Of a stretch of 64,000 nucleotides of DNA, positions 23,634 to 36,800 are shown in pieces. This stretch comes from Tachypleus tridentatus. Its lineage: Eukaryota; Arthropoda; Merostomata; Xiphosura; Limulidae. Below the pieces are notes generated by a model. That model had not been told where the DNA came from and did no database searches. It saw only the letters and a list, made by a program, of their open reading frames with translations. The stretch covers positions 145,547,009-145,611,008 of the forward strand of contig NC_134834.1 of the NCBI RefSeq assembly GCF_004210375.1. The letters run 5' to 3'. The position numbers and the translations under genes are program-made. How positions within the stretch are numbered: the first letter of the stretch is position 1; the number at the start of each line of letters is the position of its first letter.

Positions 23634-24156
23634 TGATGTGGCTGGAAGTAGACACACTGTTTTACGAGTTACAGATGGCGGAAAGAAGGAACATCAAGAA
23701 CATGGATGTTTTTGTCGCCCATTTTCTAGACATCAAGGAAGGTTAGTCGAACTTTAGAGAACATTTTATACTTAAATAATCATAAAGATGATCTGCCTAA
23801 AAATAAAATGGCAGTCGCTCAGCCTGCGACTTTATGTCCAAAACGGCAGGAAAAGAAACGGAAGTGCTGGAACGATGCAAAAAGCACTCTCCAATGATAT
23901 CAGTGATGTTCTGAACATCAGCAACTTCCTTACCATTGGAAAGCAAAATGTAAAGGAGATGGGAAGGATATCTTCCATTAATCTTCCGAATCCTGTCCTA
24001 GACAACTTTGGAACTGGTGGCAAAAGAGATGCTGATAGTAAACATAATCCCAGATCGTCCCTTGCTTTAACATCTGATCATCCACGCATGGGCACGAGCC
24101 AGCTGGAAAGAAATGCAGAGTATAATACCTGTAAGAGATATCCTAGCGCCGTTTAG
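23634..24156 (+). pseudogene. Coding-like stretch, unrecognised and frame-broken
   Basis: A frame from 23634 reads MMWLEVDTLFYELQMAERRN and on to HFLDIKE, ending at a possible donor GAAG|GTTAGT near 23741. A second coding-like run follows: PATLCPKRQEKKRKCW near 23822 in one frame, and NDISDVLNISNFLTIGKQNV then KEMGRISSINLPNPVLDNFG near 23893-24015 in another. The frame switch suggests decay. I cannot assign a family, and the call rests only on the non-random look of the peptide. Confidence 0.25.
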
Positions 24157-27100
24157 GAGCGTTCTGTTTTGGCCGAGGATACCGTGGGAACATATCGAGA
24201 TTTAGGATACTGAACAGCTCCTTGAATAACAGAACTAAACAGTGGGGAGACTAACAGCAGAATCAAGTTCCGAAAAAGCAGTGAAAGAGAGCCAGTAAGC
24301 TTTCTCCACCTTCCACCATGAAAATATTTTAGGAGGCATCGACTTCAACCAGTCTCCCTCAAAATGAGAAAAAAGTGAAAAAGAACAAATGGATAGATCA
24401 ACAGCAATATATGGACTAAGAGCATAAAAACATGCGAATAAACCAGCAGTGAAGAGATAAAAGGTGCTTCCTGATCGACCCTTCCGTTAGTAACAGCACC
24501 AAACAAGAAGGAATTGTGTCCATTAAAATCTTCCAATATTAAGAAGGATGGTCGATAAGATCTGACCGATTATAACTCTCTCCTGGTGATAGTTAAAAGA
24601 AAAGCAGTGATGGTATGACCTCAGTAGATACGGACGGCCACAACATCTAAAGGTGTATAAGTGGCATGGACATGGTGGGCCCTCTGAATGAGCATTGTGA
24701 AACGTGCTCCGACGAGAATTTGCGAATTGCTGAAAACTAGTAGTAACCGTACACACAACATAATCCATACAGATACGGTTACATTTCTTTATTATAAAAT
24801 TAACATACAATTAATATTTAAAGTGATAAAGAATTGCGCTTTCTTTACTTACAGCATCTTGAACTTTAAAAAATATATTCGTTTACTTTAAAAGCCACTC
24901 GATGGCGCAAATGTCTCAAGATGTTTTTCATTCGTATACACTTATTTGTAGTTAAGCACAAACTCACAAAATGCTCTAATATGCAGATATGCACTTGACA
25001 TCTGGCGCCAAGGTTCATTGTACTAGAAAGAATTAAAGCCGTAATTTATTATTCATATTTCCTGTATTTAAACTATGAAATGTTCCCATAATCAGATGAC
25101 ATCCGTCACATTTAAATAATTATAAAAATAATTAAAAATACAAACAGAAACGATATTTATGCCAACATTATTCATATCACTTTAATATTTCTGGAAACAG
25201 CGCACGGAAATATTGCACATGTTATTCCGAAACAAACTGTAACGTTTTATGTAAGTGGTAACCTTTATTGAAAACTTCCATGTTTTTCAGTACTATATTT
25301 TGAAATTTCATCAATAAAGATATAATCAAACACTCATGTACAGCTCCAGTGAAAATCGTGTCTTGTTGTGAAGAGTACTTTCATTTAAAATTATGATCTG
25401 TTATAAAGAAGTTATTGCTGCACATACCATAGTTATATTCCTAACTGTCTGAATTCCTAAAGTGTGAATGTTTTTATAGATTGTTTGTGGTGTCATTCAC
25501 TAGATGACGTCACTAGTATTTACTATTTCATATACACGCACTACGTCCAATACAGTGAAATAGAGAAATAATATCAGAATAATATTAGAAGATAATCAGA
25601 AGCCACATTTCTTGTCCCCGATTATAAGCATCCTATTTCTTCATTATCCAAACACAATTTGCAGTTCTAAATGTTTAACGTCAGGGAGAAACATGTTTTT
25701 ACTCAGTTTGGTACATGCAAAACTAAACTTTATCAGTAGATCTTGGACACTCGGTATCACAATTCAGAGCTGTCAAACTATTGCCCTTAACAACCAAGTA
25801 AAATCAGACTGAAAGCTCAATTATAGCATATAATTTAAAAATTCCTTCTAAACTTCTACCTTTATAGTTTGAAGAATTAGTTTTTGCACTCCCACCCTTC
25901 TAAATGTCTAACAGCAAAGTTCACAAAAAAAAAAGTTGAGACTCAAAACAGTATTTCATTTTTGTGTATTTCTTTATTCTGATTAAATTTACTTTTATAA
26001 ACTAAAGAAGCTCCATAAGATATCTTAGCAAATCAAATTGATTTTCCTTTCTTAGGTACCAGTATGTATGAAATACGGTAAAATTACTTTCTAAAACTAT
26101 GCGAGAAAGACATTGCAATTAATGTCAACTTCCAACGATAACAAGCCAGTCACTTAAGGTAAAACTAACAAACCAACCTGTTAATGAATACAGTTTATAA
26201 GATATACTTTACATACCTACAAATACAAGGTATTGTTTCATCAGTTATATACCCTCACTGATAAGGATGTTTGAGTGTCAATAAGCATCTGATTGTTTTC
26301 ACACAATACTACGTACAGAATATTGAAAAATGGATAGCAAACACAGTAACATTGAAATCTACAACTCTGTTCTGGAGATATTTATAAACTGAATGTCAGA
26401 AGCTGTTTGCAGAAAACGACATTACACAAATATATCTTTTTAGTCATTACTTAATGATCTCTTGGGCTTAATAGAAATTTTCTAATGTTCAAGAAAAATG
26501 AAAAGAAACTTTCCTAAATTATTTAATAACTGACGCCTTAGGAGTTAGGAATGTATATTGATAAAAAATATTTTCTAGCTCTCCTGACCTTTCACTTGTA
26601 CTCTTAACTCTAACATTTTCACATATACATCAGTTTGAAACGAACGTGCAAAATATGCTGAAAAACTTCGCTAACAAGCACGTCACTTACGCATGCCATC
26701 CCATAGGACTTAACTATTGTAGCACTTTTATTAACATACTCTATGGCTTAGTTCTGCTCTACTGCTTGTCCTAATAAATCAAGAGAAAACAAAAAACTAC
26801 CATAAAAAAAACAACAACAAAGCATCATGAAATAACGTTACTACAGTATTTTCTGTAAAGGTATAGTAGACATTTTAACTAAGACAGTACTATATTACAT
26901 TCACATAATTCTATTAAATATCATATATAAAACAATGCATTAAAATATTATAAAAGTGAAAAACTTAACCCCAGTGAAGAAAATCTTGATGTGGTATTTA
27001 TCTTGCAAAACATCAAAATAAATTTTTGTTTTTGTGGAATGTAAGATCAAATTTCACTAACTAGTCAAAATTATACTTTTAGTACATACATTTAAACGAA

Positions 27101-27737
27101 ATAAACTGGTTGTTTCTTCTACATTAAAGATGTTAAACATTCAATAAGCTATCCACAAGACTTAGGCACAAACTTGTGTCAAAAATCCGTTTGGTTCTGC
27201 ATCGGCAAAAACAAAACCTTGCAATAAGTTACATTCAATTAAAAACAGAGCACAAATTCAAGAAAATTAAATAACTGATTTTATACAAAACTAAACCTTA
27301 CATCAAGTTAAAAACAAATTGAGAGTACAAGTTTTGAATTATGCCTTAACTACATAAAAGCTAAAGCAAAAGGCAACGAATACAACACATTACTAAAATC
27401 CTGTACATTATACTGTTTACCAGTTTTATTTACTGGTTAAACACTTCCAAAAACATTTAATTCTAAAAATTCTTGTCATTAGACATACCTGCTTACAATA
27501 AATTCACAAAAACACTTATATTCTTTAAACTAGCTAATTTACTCAAAATATTCTTTTAAAATCAAAAGCTAAATAAAACACTAGATGGCACTGCACACAA
27601 ATATGTAATAATACGATTATAAAATTAAGCTTTACACAATAAAGTGAAACAGGTGTCTGTAGTGTTTCTGTAGCAAGTATTTATCCATTTTTTGCAGAAG
27701 TTCACAAGTTTCAGAGTACATTAATTCTTCATCCAAA
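24157..27737. other. Intergenic sequence and probable 3' UTR of the Brambleberry-like gene
   Basis: Nothing coding recognised. The part next to 27737 must contain the 3' UTR of the minus-strand gene. Complementary poly(A) signals (tttatt on the plus strand) occur at 27425-27430 and, further away, 25974-25979. I cannot choose between them. Confidence 0.4.
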
Positions 27738-27867
27738 CTAGCTGAAAACAGCTTGGTTTATATGATGATGACAGAAATCTTTCCCCAACATGGACGTGGC
27801 CTTACATGGCTGTCCTTCTCTATTGATTCCACTGCAGCTTTTTTTGATTGATGGTGTTGATCCCCGA
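27738..27867 (-). CDS. bmb: bmb-like exon 13: C-terminal Cys/His motif and stop
   Basis: The acceptor atgttcag joins in phase 2 to give [20 protein letters not shown], then [20 protein letters not shown] and FS before TAG. The C-x(9)-C-x(10)-C-x(2)-H spacing resembles small zinc-binding modules of the zf-C3Hc3H type, and I recall the same end in vertebrate Brambleberry proteins. Confidence 0.87.
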
Positions 27868-30800
27868 CTGAACATTACACATGTTAAACAAAACGAGTTT
27901 GACAAATATGAGTTAGAAAATAAAATAAAAATAAGTAATTCAAAATTAGAATACATTTCTCTTAACAAATCCTGTCACATTCAACATCTTTTAATGAATT
28001 TTTTTTTCAACAGAAAACTATCTTTTAAAGCACCTGTATATAAATAACCAGGATGGAAGATGGAGGGTGACAAAACATGGCAAGAGTTTTTGTTGTTTTT
28101 TTTAAATGTAATTCTATGACAGTATATCAAATTCTTTAAATAATAATAAAACAAAATTAACATTATAAATTTAAATATTATTACAGGGTTGAATTCCAGC
28201 TTTATAATCCACAACAGAAACTATTATTACAACTATTAATTTAAGATAAATGCCTAAATGCACATTTAGAGAATTATAATTGAAACAAACACCAGACAAA
28301 TCTTTTAATATGTCCAACACTTTGACATCTTGATCTAAACTAACCCTCCATAAAGATGCAAGTCATAATCACGTACATTAAAATTATCTGAGTTTGTGGT
28401 CGTATTAAAGCTTATTCACATTCCAATTGAAAGGTCAGAAAAATAGCTCAAATTATTTTATTATTGTAAGATACAAAAAATGAAACTACTAGAAAATGAA
28501 CTTTACTTTCAAAAGACCCATTAAATCAGTTGAAACATAAGTAAAAAATATATATAGCACTCCAAATATTTTGTTGTAAGTAAAACCAAGAATAGCAGAG
28601 TTTATATTCCTAACAAATATTTCAAGTTAATGAATACAATTTACTTTAAAGAAAGGGACAATGTAATAATCTGCAAAATTGAGCCAAACTTTGGAGCAAT
28701 GAAAAAATAAAATGGAAAAGTATTATGTCATACAATGAAGAATTAAATCATTTTCCATTGCATGTTAAAGATTGATATACACTGCTGGCCAAAATCTTAA
28801 GACCAATGAACATAAAGAAAAAATATGCATTTTGCATGGTTAGACTCAACCACTTATTTGAGTAGAGCTTTCAAAGATGAAAATAAAAAAAGGGAAAATA
28901 AAAAAAACACTTTTTTAGCATTTAATAGTGAAAATGTGAACACTGAAATTAGCCTAAATACAAGCTGGTCAAAAGTTTAAGACCATACTGAAATGAAGCG
29001 TTAATCGGTAAACATGTAACGAAATTTAGTCATTTGTGTTCAAGCATCAGCGTTGTCAACATCTCTCACTGACATCTCCTGTGTTACATTGGGTAAAAAA
29101 TATGGCACTAAAAAGTTGACAGAGTTTTAACGTGGCAGAATTGTCAAACTGCAAAAGCAAGGTCTCTCTCAACATGCCATTGCTGGTGAGATTAGGCGTA
29201 GAGAAACTGCTGTTGCAAATTTCTTAAAAGACCCTGAAGGATACGGAACAAGAATTTCAAGTGGTTGGCCCAAGAAAATTTTGCCGGCGTTGAGCAGGAG
29301 GATTCGACGGGTTGTCCGGCAAGACACCAGCCAATTGTCGAACCAGATTAAGGCACGGACACAGAATGCAGATCAAGAACAATAAGACAGCATCTACAAA
29401 AGGAAAGCTTTAAAAACCATAAACGTTTTCAAAGGCCATACCACAAAACAGCTCAGTTAAACTTTGCTGTGAAACATGGGAAGAGTGGAACATGGTTTTG
29501 TTCTCTGATGAGAAAAAATTTAACCTGGATGGTCCAGATGGCTTTAATCATTACTGGCATGATAAGGATTTCCCATTGGAGACATTTTCTACATGACACA
29601 GTGAAGGAGGTTCTATCATGATTGGGGTGCTTTTTCCTTCCACAGAACAATGGAGCTTCAGGTTATACAGGGACATCAAACAGCAGCTGGCTAAATTAGT
29701 ATGTTTGCTTACTGACTGAAGGCTCTCGCTTGTGTGGAAATGACTGGATCTTTCAGCAGGACAACACTGCAATCCACAATACCAACAGGACAAAGGACTT
29801 TTTCATGGCGAATAACATGATTCATTTGGACCATCCAAGCTAGCTTGTTCACCCAAACTGAACCTTATTGAAAATGTTTGGAGGTGGATGGCAAAGGAAG
29901 TCTATAGAAATGAACGCCAATTCCAAACAGTGCACGATCTTCGTGAGGCCATCTTCACCACTTGGAATAACATTCCAGCCAGCTTTCTACAAGCATTTAT
30001 AATCGACCACGCCACAGTGAATGTTTGCAGTTATTTGCAATGACGGCCATGCAACTCGCTACTGAAACCTCTTGTTGGGCATTTCTTACCCTGTTTAGAA
30101 CTTCTTTGGTATGGTCTTAAACTTTTGACCAGCTAGTATTTACACTAATTTCATAGTGTTCACGTTTTCCCTATTAAATGCTAAGAACGTTTTTTATTTT
30201 TATTTCCCCTTTTTTTTTATTGTCATCTTTTGAAGCTCTACTCAAATAAGTGGTCGAGTCTAACAACACAAAATGCATATTTTGTCTTCATGTTCATTGG
30301 CCTTAAGATTTTGGTCAGCAGTGTATTTCCTCCCCTTTTTTTTTTCTTTTAACGTTTAGATGAAAAACAAAAGTTGAGGAAAGCGAAAATAATGTTGCCA
30401 TAATGAAATAAATTCAGGAACTTTCCAGCACTGTAATAATAATAATAATAAATTATATTAGAACTTCTACTAGGATAAGCACATGTTGCCATAAAGCACA
30501 CACACATACAGTTATGTGAAAAAATTAGAACACACAATGAAAGTCTGTGTATTTTTGTAACATTTATGGATACATAGATATTTAATCTGAAGTTTAACAA
30601 TACTGAGAGATTATAGGAATATAACTAAACAATTAAAACTGAAGAAAAGACTAAGATCTTCTGTAAATGTAATTCTACAAAAATGCATATTCTAACTGAG
30701 GAAATAGTTAGGACACCCCCACATTTATACCCACATATAATAGTTCAACTCACACACAGGTGTATCGCACTAGGTGCACGTGATTAGATTGTTACTCAGC

Positions 30801-33800
30801 ATTTGAATGAGGCTTGCCCTATTTAAACCTCAGACATTTAGTTTGGTGTGCTCCTGACTATTGAAGCGAGAGTGAGCACCATAGTGAGAGCAAAAGAGCT
30901 GTCTGAGACCTCCAGAAAGAAAATTGTAGCAGCTTATGAGTCTGGTAAGGATTTAAAAAGATCTCAAATGAGTTTGAAATCAGCCATTTCACTGTCCAGA
31001 AAATAGTCAACAAGTGGAGGGCTTTCAAAACAACTGCCAACATGCCCAGGTCTGGTCGTCCAAGAAAGTTCACCCCGAGAGCAGACCGCAAGATGCTAAA
31101 AGAGATCTCCAAACATCCTAACATGTCATCACGGAACCTACAGCAGGCTCTGGCTACTGTTGATGTGAAAGTGCATGCCTCTACAATCAGAAAGATACTG
31201 CATAAGTTTAACTTGCATGGGAGGTGTGCAAGGAGAAACATCAAGGCCAGACTGAAGTTTGCCAGAGAGAACGTAGAAAAAGACCAGGACTTCTGGAATA
31301 ATGTTCTTTGGACAGATGAGTCCAAAACTGAATTATTTGGACACCAGAACAGAGGACATGTTTGGCATAAGGGGCGTAATTTTTTTACACCCGATTTGGG
31401 GGGGGGGACGGTTTTTGCAACCACTTACGTATGTGGACTGTTCAATTTGCAAATTGGTAATCTCTGATTACGTGAACCTGAAAGCTGTAAACATGCAGCC
31501 ACAGAGTAATCTTGTTGCCACGATACTTCAAGGTTTTCATGTAGGTTTGTATAAGTGAGGTGTTGTAAACAGTTTTCAAAATGTTAAAAAAGACAAATGT
31601 GTCACAAAGTAACTGCCACATGAATTTATTCCTGCACACTGCACAACATAAAAGATGACCATTAATACTTGACAAGGTTACTAATAACTTTCATTGCATG
31701 AATTACGTTTTCAAATATTAATAAAATTTGTAATTACTAATGATAAGTTTATATCTACTGAAAAACTGTTCGTGTTGTTTGATAAAAATAATTAAAATGT
31801 CTCTGCGAACTCTTGAAAATTACACATCAATACAATGTAGCACATAATAATTCATATAAGTAAGATTCATTTAGTCCTCTAGTCTACATGTTCCCAAATG
31901 TAGACCTCCTTTGTGATGATCTCTTTATGAATTCTTCTATATTTATCTTGTCAACCTCACCTTTGTGAGTGTGACAAACTGCTACATGGTTGAGACGGCA
32001 CCAAGACATAGTTGACCTTAACCACGTCTTCAACTGTCTTAATGCAGAAAAGCTGCGTTCACATTCACAGCTGGATACTGGACATACAAGCAAAATTTTC
32101 ATGAGAAGAAACACTTCACTAAACATCTGCTGGCTTGTTTCATGCATTTTACAGTAAGCATCCTTTGCACCTTTCAGAGATACTGCTTTTGTTGTTCCTT
32201 TGAACATGAGCAACTGGAACTCGAGCCGTTACGCAGAGATTTCTGGATAGACTGAGTTATCAATCTTGCCAGATGTGATCATGTTCTCAAGTGCCAGATA
32301 TTGCCTCAAGTCATTGTTGTCTGCATTGAATCTAGTGGTCAGATGTTCTATGACTGTGTCCATGAATTCAAAATATTGGCTTCTGTAATCTCTAGCTGTT
32401 GCAGAATGGTGTGCGCGTGGTAGTTCAATAGGCACCAGATCTAGGGAAGTTACCTTTTTCTCAGCTTCATCAAATATCTTGTTGTACTTTTCCTCTGTTC
32501 GCAATACCCGCAATTGCTCAAATGTCATTGCAGATGCTTCAATCATGCCAGATACTGTCGCTGAGTTTGCTTGGAATGCTCGGTTCAGTTCCTCTAATGC
32601 AGCTAATGGATGCTGAACCATCAACAATCTTAAAACTGTCTTTCCTTTGTCAGATCTGTCCAGCAGACCTCGTGCTTTCACTGCTACATCCGATTTTTCA
32701 CTTGCTAATTCAGACAAAGAATCAACAATGTCACTGTAGTGATCATTAGCACATGTAATTGCAGATAGGCAGCACAACCAGAGTGTTGGACACAATAAGT
32801 GGTTGTATTTGACTGGACCATTGTGGCTGCCTGATGATAAAATATTTTCAAAGATTGTCTTGTATTTGCCTGACCTCTGAAGCAAGACACCCAGTTCATG
32901 TACCCACTGGATAGAATCTCAAACACATTCACAAGCTTCAACTGCATGTTACATTATTAAATTAGCCTTGTGTGCTCCATAGTGAAAAAACAAAGCTGAC
33001 AGTTGCTTCTCTTTTATTTTTGCCTGGCATCCACTGTATGTAACACTCATGTTAGCAGCTCCATCATAAGTTTGTGCTCTTAATCCTGACAGTGGTGAAT
33101 TGAGTGTAGTCAGTACATCAAGTATAGTCAAGGATATTGTTTCACCAGTTGTATTGGAAACACTGTACAAACCAAGAAATGTCTCATAGACGTCAAGGTT
33201 CTCATCTACGTATCATACACATATTGCTTCCTGTTCGGCACCTGTAACAACTTGAGTGCCATCAACTATTAATGCAAAGATTTTACTTTGCTGCACACTC
33301 AGTGCACTATGTTCCTCAGTATTTGATGGCTGAACATCTCCATTATTTCATTCTTATCCTGGGGTGATGTGAATGTGGTTTTCTTTGACAAGTAGGCTGT
33401 CAACTCAGGATCTTCCTCTTCCAGGAGCTTCATTAACTGCAGGAAGTTCCCCTCCATATCAGTATGTCCACGTAATGCTAAACCTTCATGTAGTAAGAAA
33501 TGTAAACTTCTGAATATTTTGGCTAGGCTTCTTTTGCATTCTTCCTGCTGCTTCCTTTTTCCATCATGTAGCTGCACAGTCACTGGAGTTACATCAAGTG
33601 AACCTTCTGGAGATATAACAAATCTGTGCTGAGAGGAGAATTGGTATTCGTTGAATTTCTGTTTTGCCTTTTTTCCAGTTGCAAAAACCAGTGGATATGA
33701 AGGTATACTCCACTGGCTTCTCCAATTTCCCTGTAAAAAGGCCTCTATTTTCCGCCTTGGCACAATGAAAGCATACGACTTTTTGAGTCTGATTGTTGAA

Positions 33801-36800
33801 GTACAGGCATGGGAACTCATCAAACCACATGCCTTGGAAGTTGATATTTTGCTTTCTGTCATGGTATTAGTTGTGCATATGGATGATATGGCTTTCCACA
33901 CTGTATCTGTGGAGTGTCAGATTTTTCATTACTGCACAAACTTGTTTCACAACTATCTGGTGGTTCATGATGTGCAATAGTTGCACAAGCATTTTCAGAC
34001 ATCCTCTGATAAGCATGGTATTTCTTCTGTATGGCAAATTTCTATTCCTTTGCTTGAGGTTGTTGGATTATCTGCATTGTCACTTGTAGTACTAGTAACT
34101 GGCTTGCAGAACTGTCTAATATCGGAAATTTTCAGACGCTTGCTTGTCATAACTGGAATCTGTTTCCCAGATAACTCAACAGGCTAAAATACAGTCTTTA
34201 TTGAAAAACTCTAACGTACAACGAACAAAGAGAGAAGACTGGAAGTAAGACTGAACTGTACAATGCATTTAAGTCAAATGTGCGAACCTCACAGAGACTA
34301 CCAAGCCGACTGACCACTTGGGCATCGCTGGGACAATAATGTGTGCTAGTTACAACACAAGTAATTGCAAGTTTCTCGAAAAACAATCACAAATATATTA
34401 TAATCGTGTTAAAGCTCATCAAAAGGCAAACACATTGTGATATAATGTCTATAAGCACGTCTATTAAATAAAAACATCTAAACAAAAACTAACAATACAA
34501 GTTGAGTAGAGGCTTCAGGCCGTTGAAAATTGCTCTTTTTGTGTTCTAATTATACAAGAAAATACAATATTTTTACAATCTATGATAAGAGAATATATTG
34601 TTCTTTTACCATAAAGCATCAGCACTTTATTAGAGGGTGGTGATAATCTGAAATTTCATGGATTAATGAGGGCCACAAACATAAATCTAATGAGCCCTGT
34701 TGTAAAATCGAGGATCAAACTAAAGGGAGCAAAGGGGGGTGATATAGGGCATGTCTGGATCCGAGCGGCCCGATCCTGTCGTTAACTGTACACTAAATAT
34801 ACACTATGGTCAGCAACTTTGGCAGCTAAGGAGGGTAAGGCATTAGACAATAAAACCGGCTAGACGTGCATAAGAACAAATGGCATAGGAAAACCACACA
34901 ACATACACGTAAAATCGATGCAGCTACAAGCTACAAATGGCCTGCCATATCTAGATCACAGGAGTTTACACTTGGGAGTAATATTTTCGAATTTCATGCT
35001 TTGTTCAATCTGTTGTGATGAAAATTTTACTTAATCTTACACTATGTACAAGATGTAGGTAGATTCTGCGAGAATGTTTGCTTTAGGCCTACTGATCGAT
35101 ACTTACAAACTATTGCTTAGATCGAAAATGTAGAAGCACACCTATATTAAAGATGTACATTTCAGTTACTGAAGAGGCTTTCATCTAGGACTAATTATGT
35201 AATTTGATCAATAAGAACATGAGAATCACAAGAACAAACACACAATTTGTAGACCTGTGATACAATAAAACAATTCTACAAACCAAACAGATCTTAATCC
35301 CATTGAGATGCTGTGGGGTGACTTGAAATGGGCTGTACATGCAAGAAATCCCTCAAACATCTCATGGCTGACAGAATTCTGCCTTGAGGAGCAGGGCAAA
35401 CTTTCTTCAGACCAATGTAAGAGACTGGTAGATGGCTACAAGAAGCGTCTCACTGCTGTTATTTTAGCCAAAGGGGGTAACACTAGCTATTATGGGGTAG
35501 GGTGTCCTAACTTTTTCCTCAGTTCAAATATGCATTTTTGTAGCATATTTACAGAAGATCTTGAAAAGTCTTTTCTTAAGTTTTAGTTGTTTAGTTGTAT
35601 TCCTATAATCTCTCAGTATTGTTGAAATTGAGATTAAATATCTATATATCCATAAATGTTACAAAAATACACAGGCTTTCATAGGGTGTCCTAATTTTTT
35701 CACATGACTGTACACACAAATTGAATCAAGGATTCCTGTTGTTTTCTAGTAATCTTCAAGGCTAGTGCAAAGATATACCAGATTTATGTAGAAAGATAAT
35801 ATACGACTAACTTTCAATTCATTTTTTATTATCATTTCTAATTCATTGTTGTATCTTACCTTCTGGTTGGGGTGGACCTAAGGCTAGATGAACAAGATGG
35901 TGGCCTACCACTGTTGTCTAGTATGGACAACAGATCTTTTCTAACCCCATCTACTTCAGCCTAAAATTCAGAAAACAAAACTTCTATAAGAGTATTATTT
36001 AGGTAAGAACTTTAACTAATTTTCTAAAATAGAGATTTAAAATACATATTGTAAAACCACAAAATTAAAATTCACACAAGCTCTAAATGTTGATATCCAC
36101 AAGTCACATTTACTATTCAACAATGATAAATCAAAAAATGTTGCAAGTCTAGGTAATATGCTTTATTGTAAATTACTAAAATCACCATGTTTATTTTTTC
36201 AGAACATGTCAACAATTTTAACACCTGCACAAAGGCCTCTTGCTAAAACAAAAATACCAAAACATTATGAGAACATCCAATCAAGGGATGATTTTATTAA
36301 TAAATGTTATCCCATAAATTGTAAAGAATGACTATGTTACCATAGTTACCTGCACAAGGGTTGTTTACAATACTATTTTCTTGTGTATGTATTATTTGAT
36401 TTACAAAAACAAGTTTAAAATTTTCCATCCCATTCCAATTAAATTCTATTTACAAGCATTGAAACAATACTAGAATTACAGCAAAGTTCATTTAAGCAAA
36501 AATAACCACAAAAATAATTAGAAAATGAGTAAATAGTTTTAAGTCTAGGAATAAACTGGAAAAAAAAGCATAAAAACAGCACTATTAAAGTACAAATAAT
36601 GTTTCTCACACTGCTTGCAAAAGCAAGTTTCAGAAGGGTTTACTGTAGCTGTGAGGACATTCACCACAATGTTTTATTTCACTTTGTAACTACATTTATC
36701 TCTGCAACAAACTGAAGTTTTATTCTCCCCTCATGTAGCAAGAAATAAAAAAACTAACAAACAAAAAGGGGAATTTACAGCTTAAAGTCACTTTATGTAA

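Noticed and set aside
33651-34187. Plus-strand open frames as genes
   Set aside because: They are antisense to the hAT-like element coding on the minus strand.
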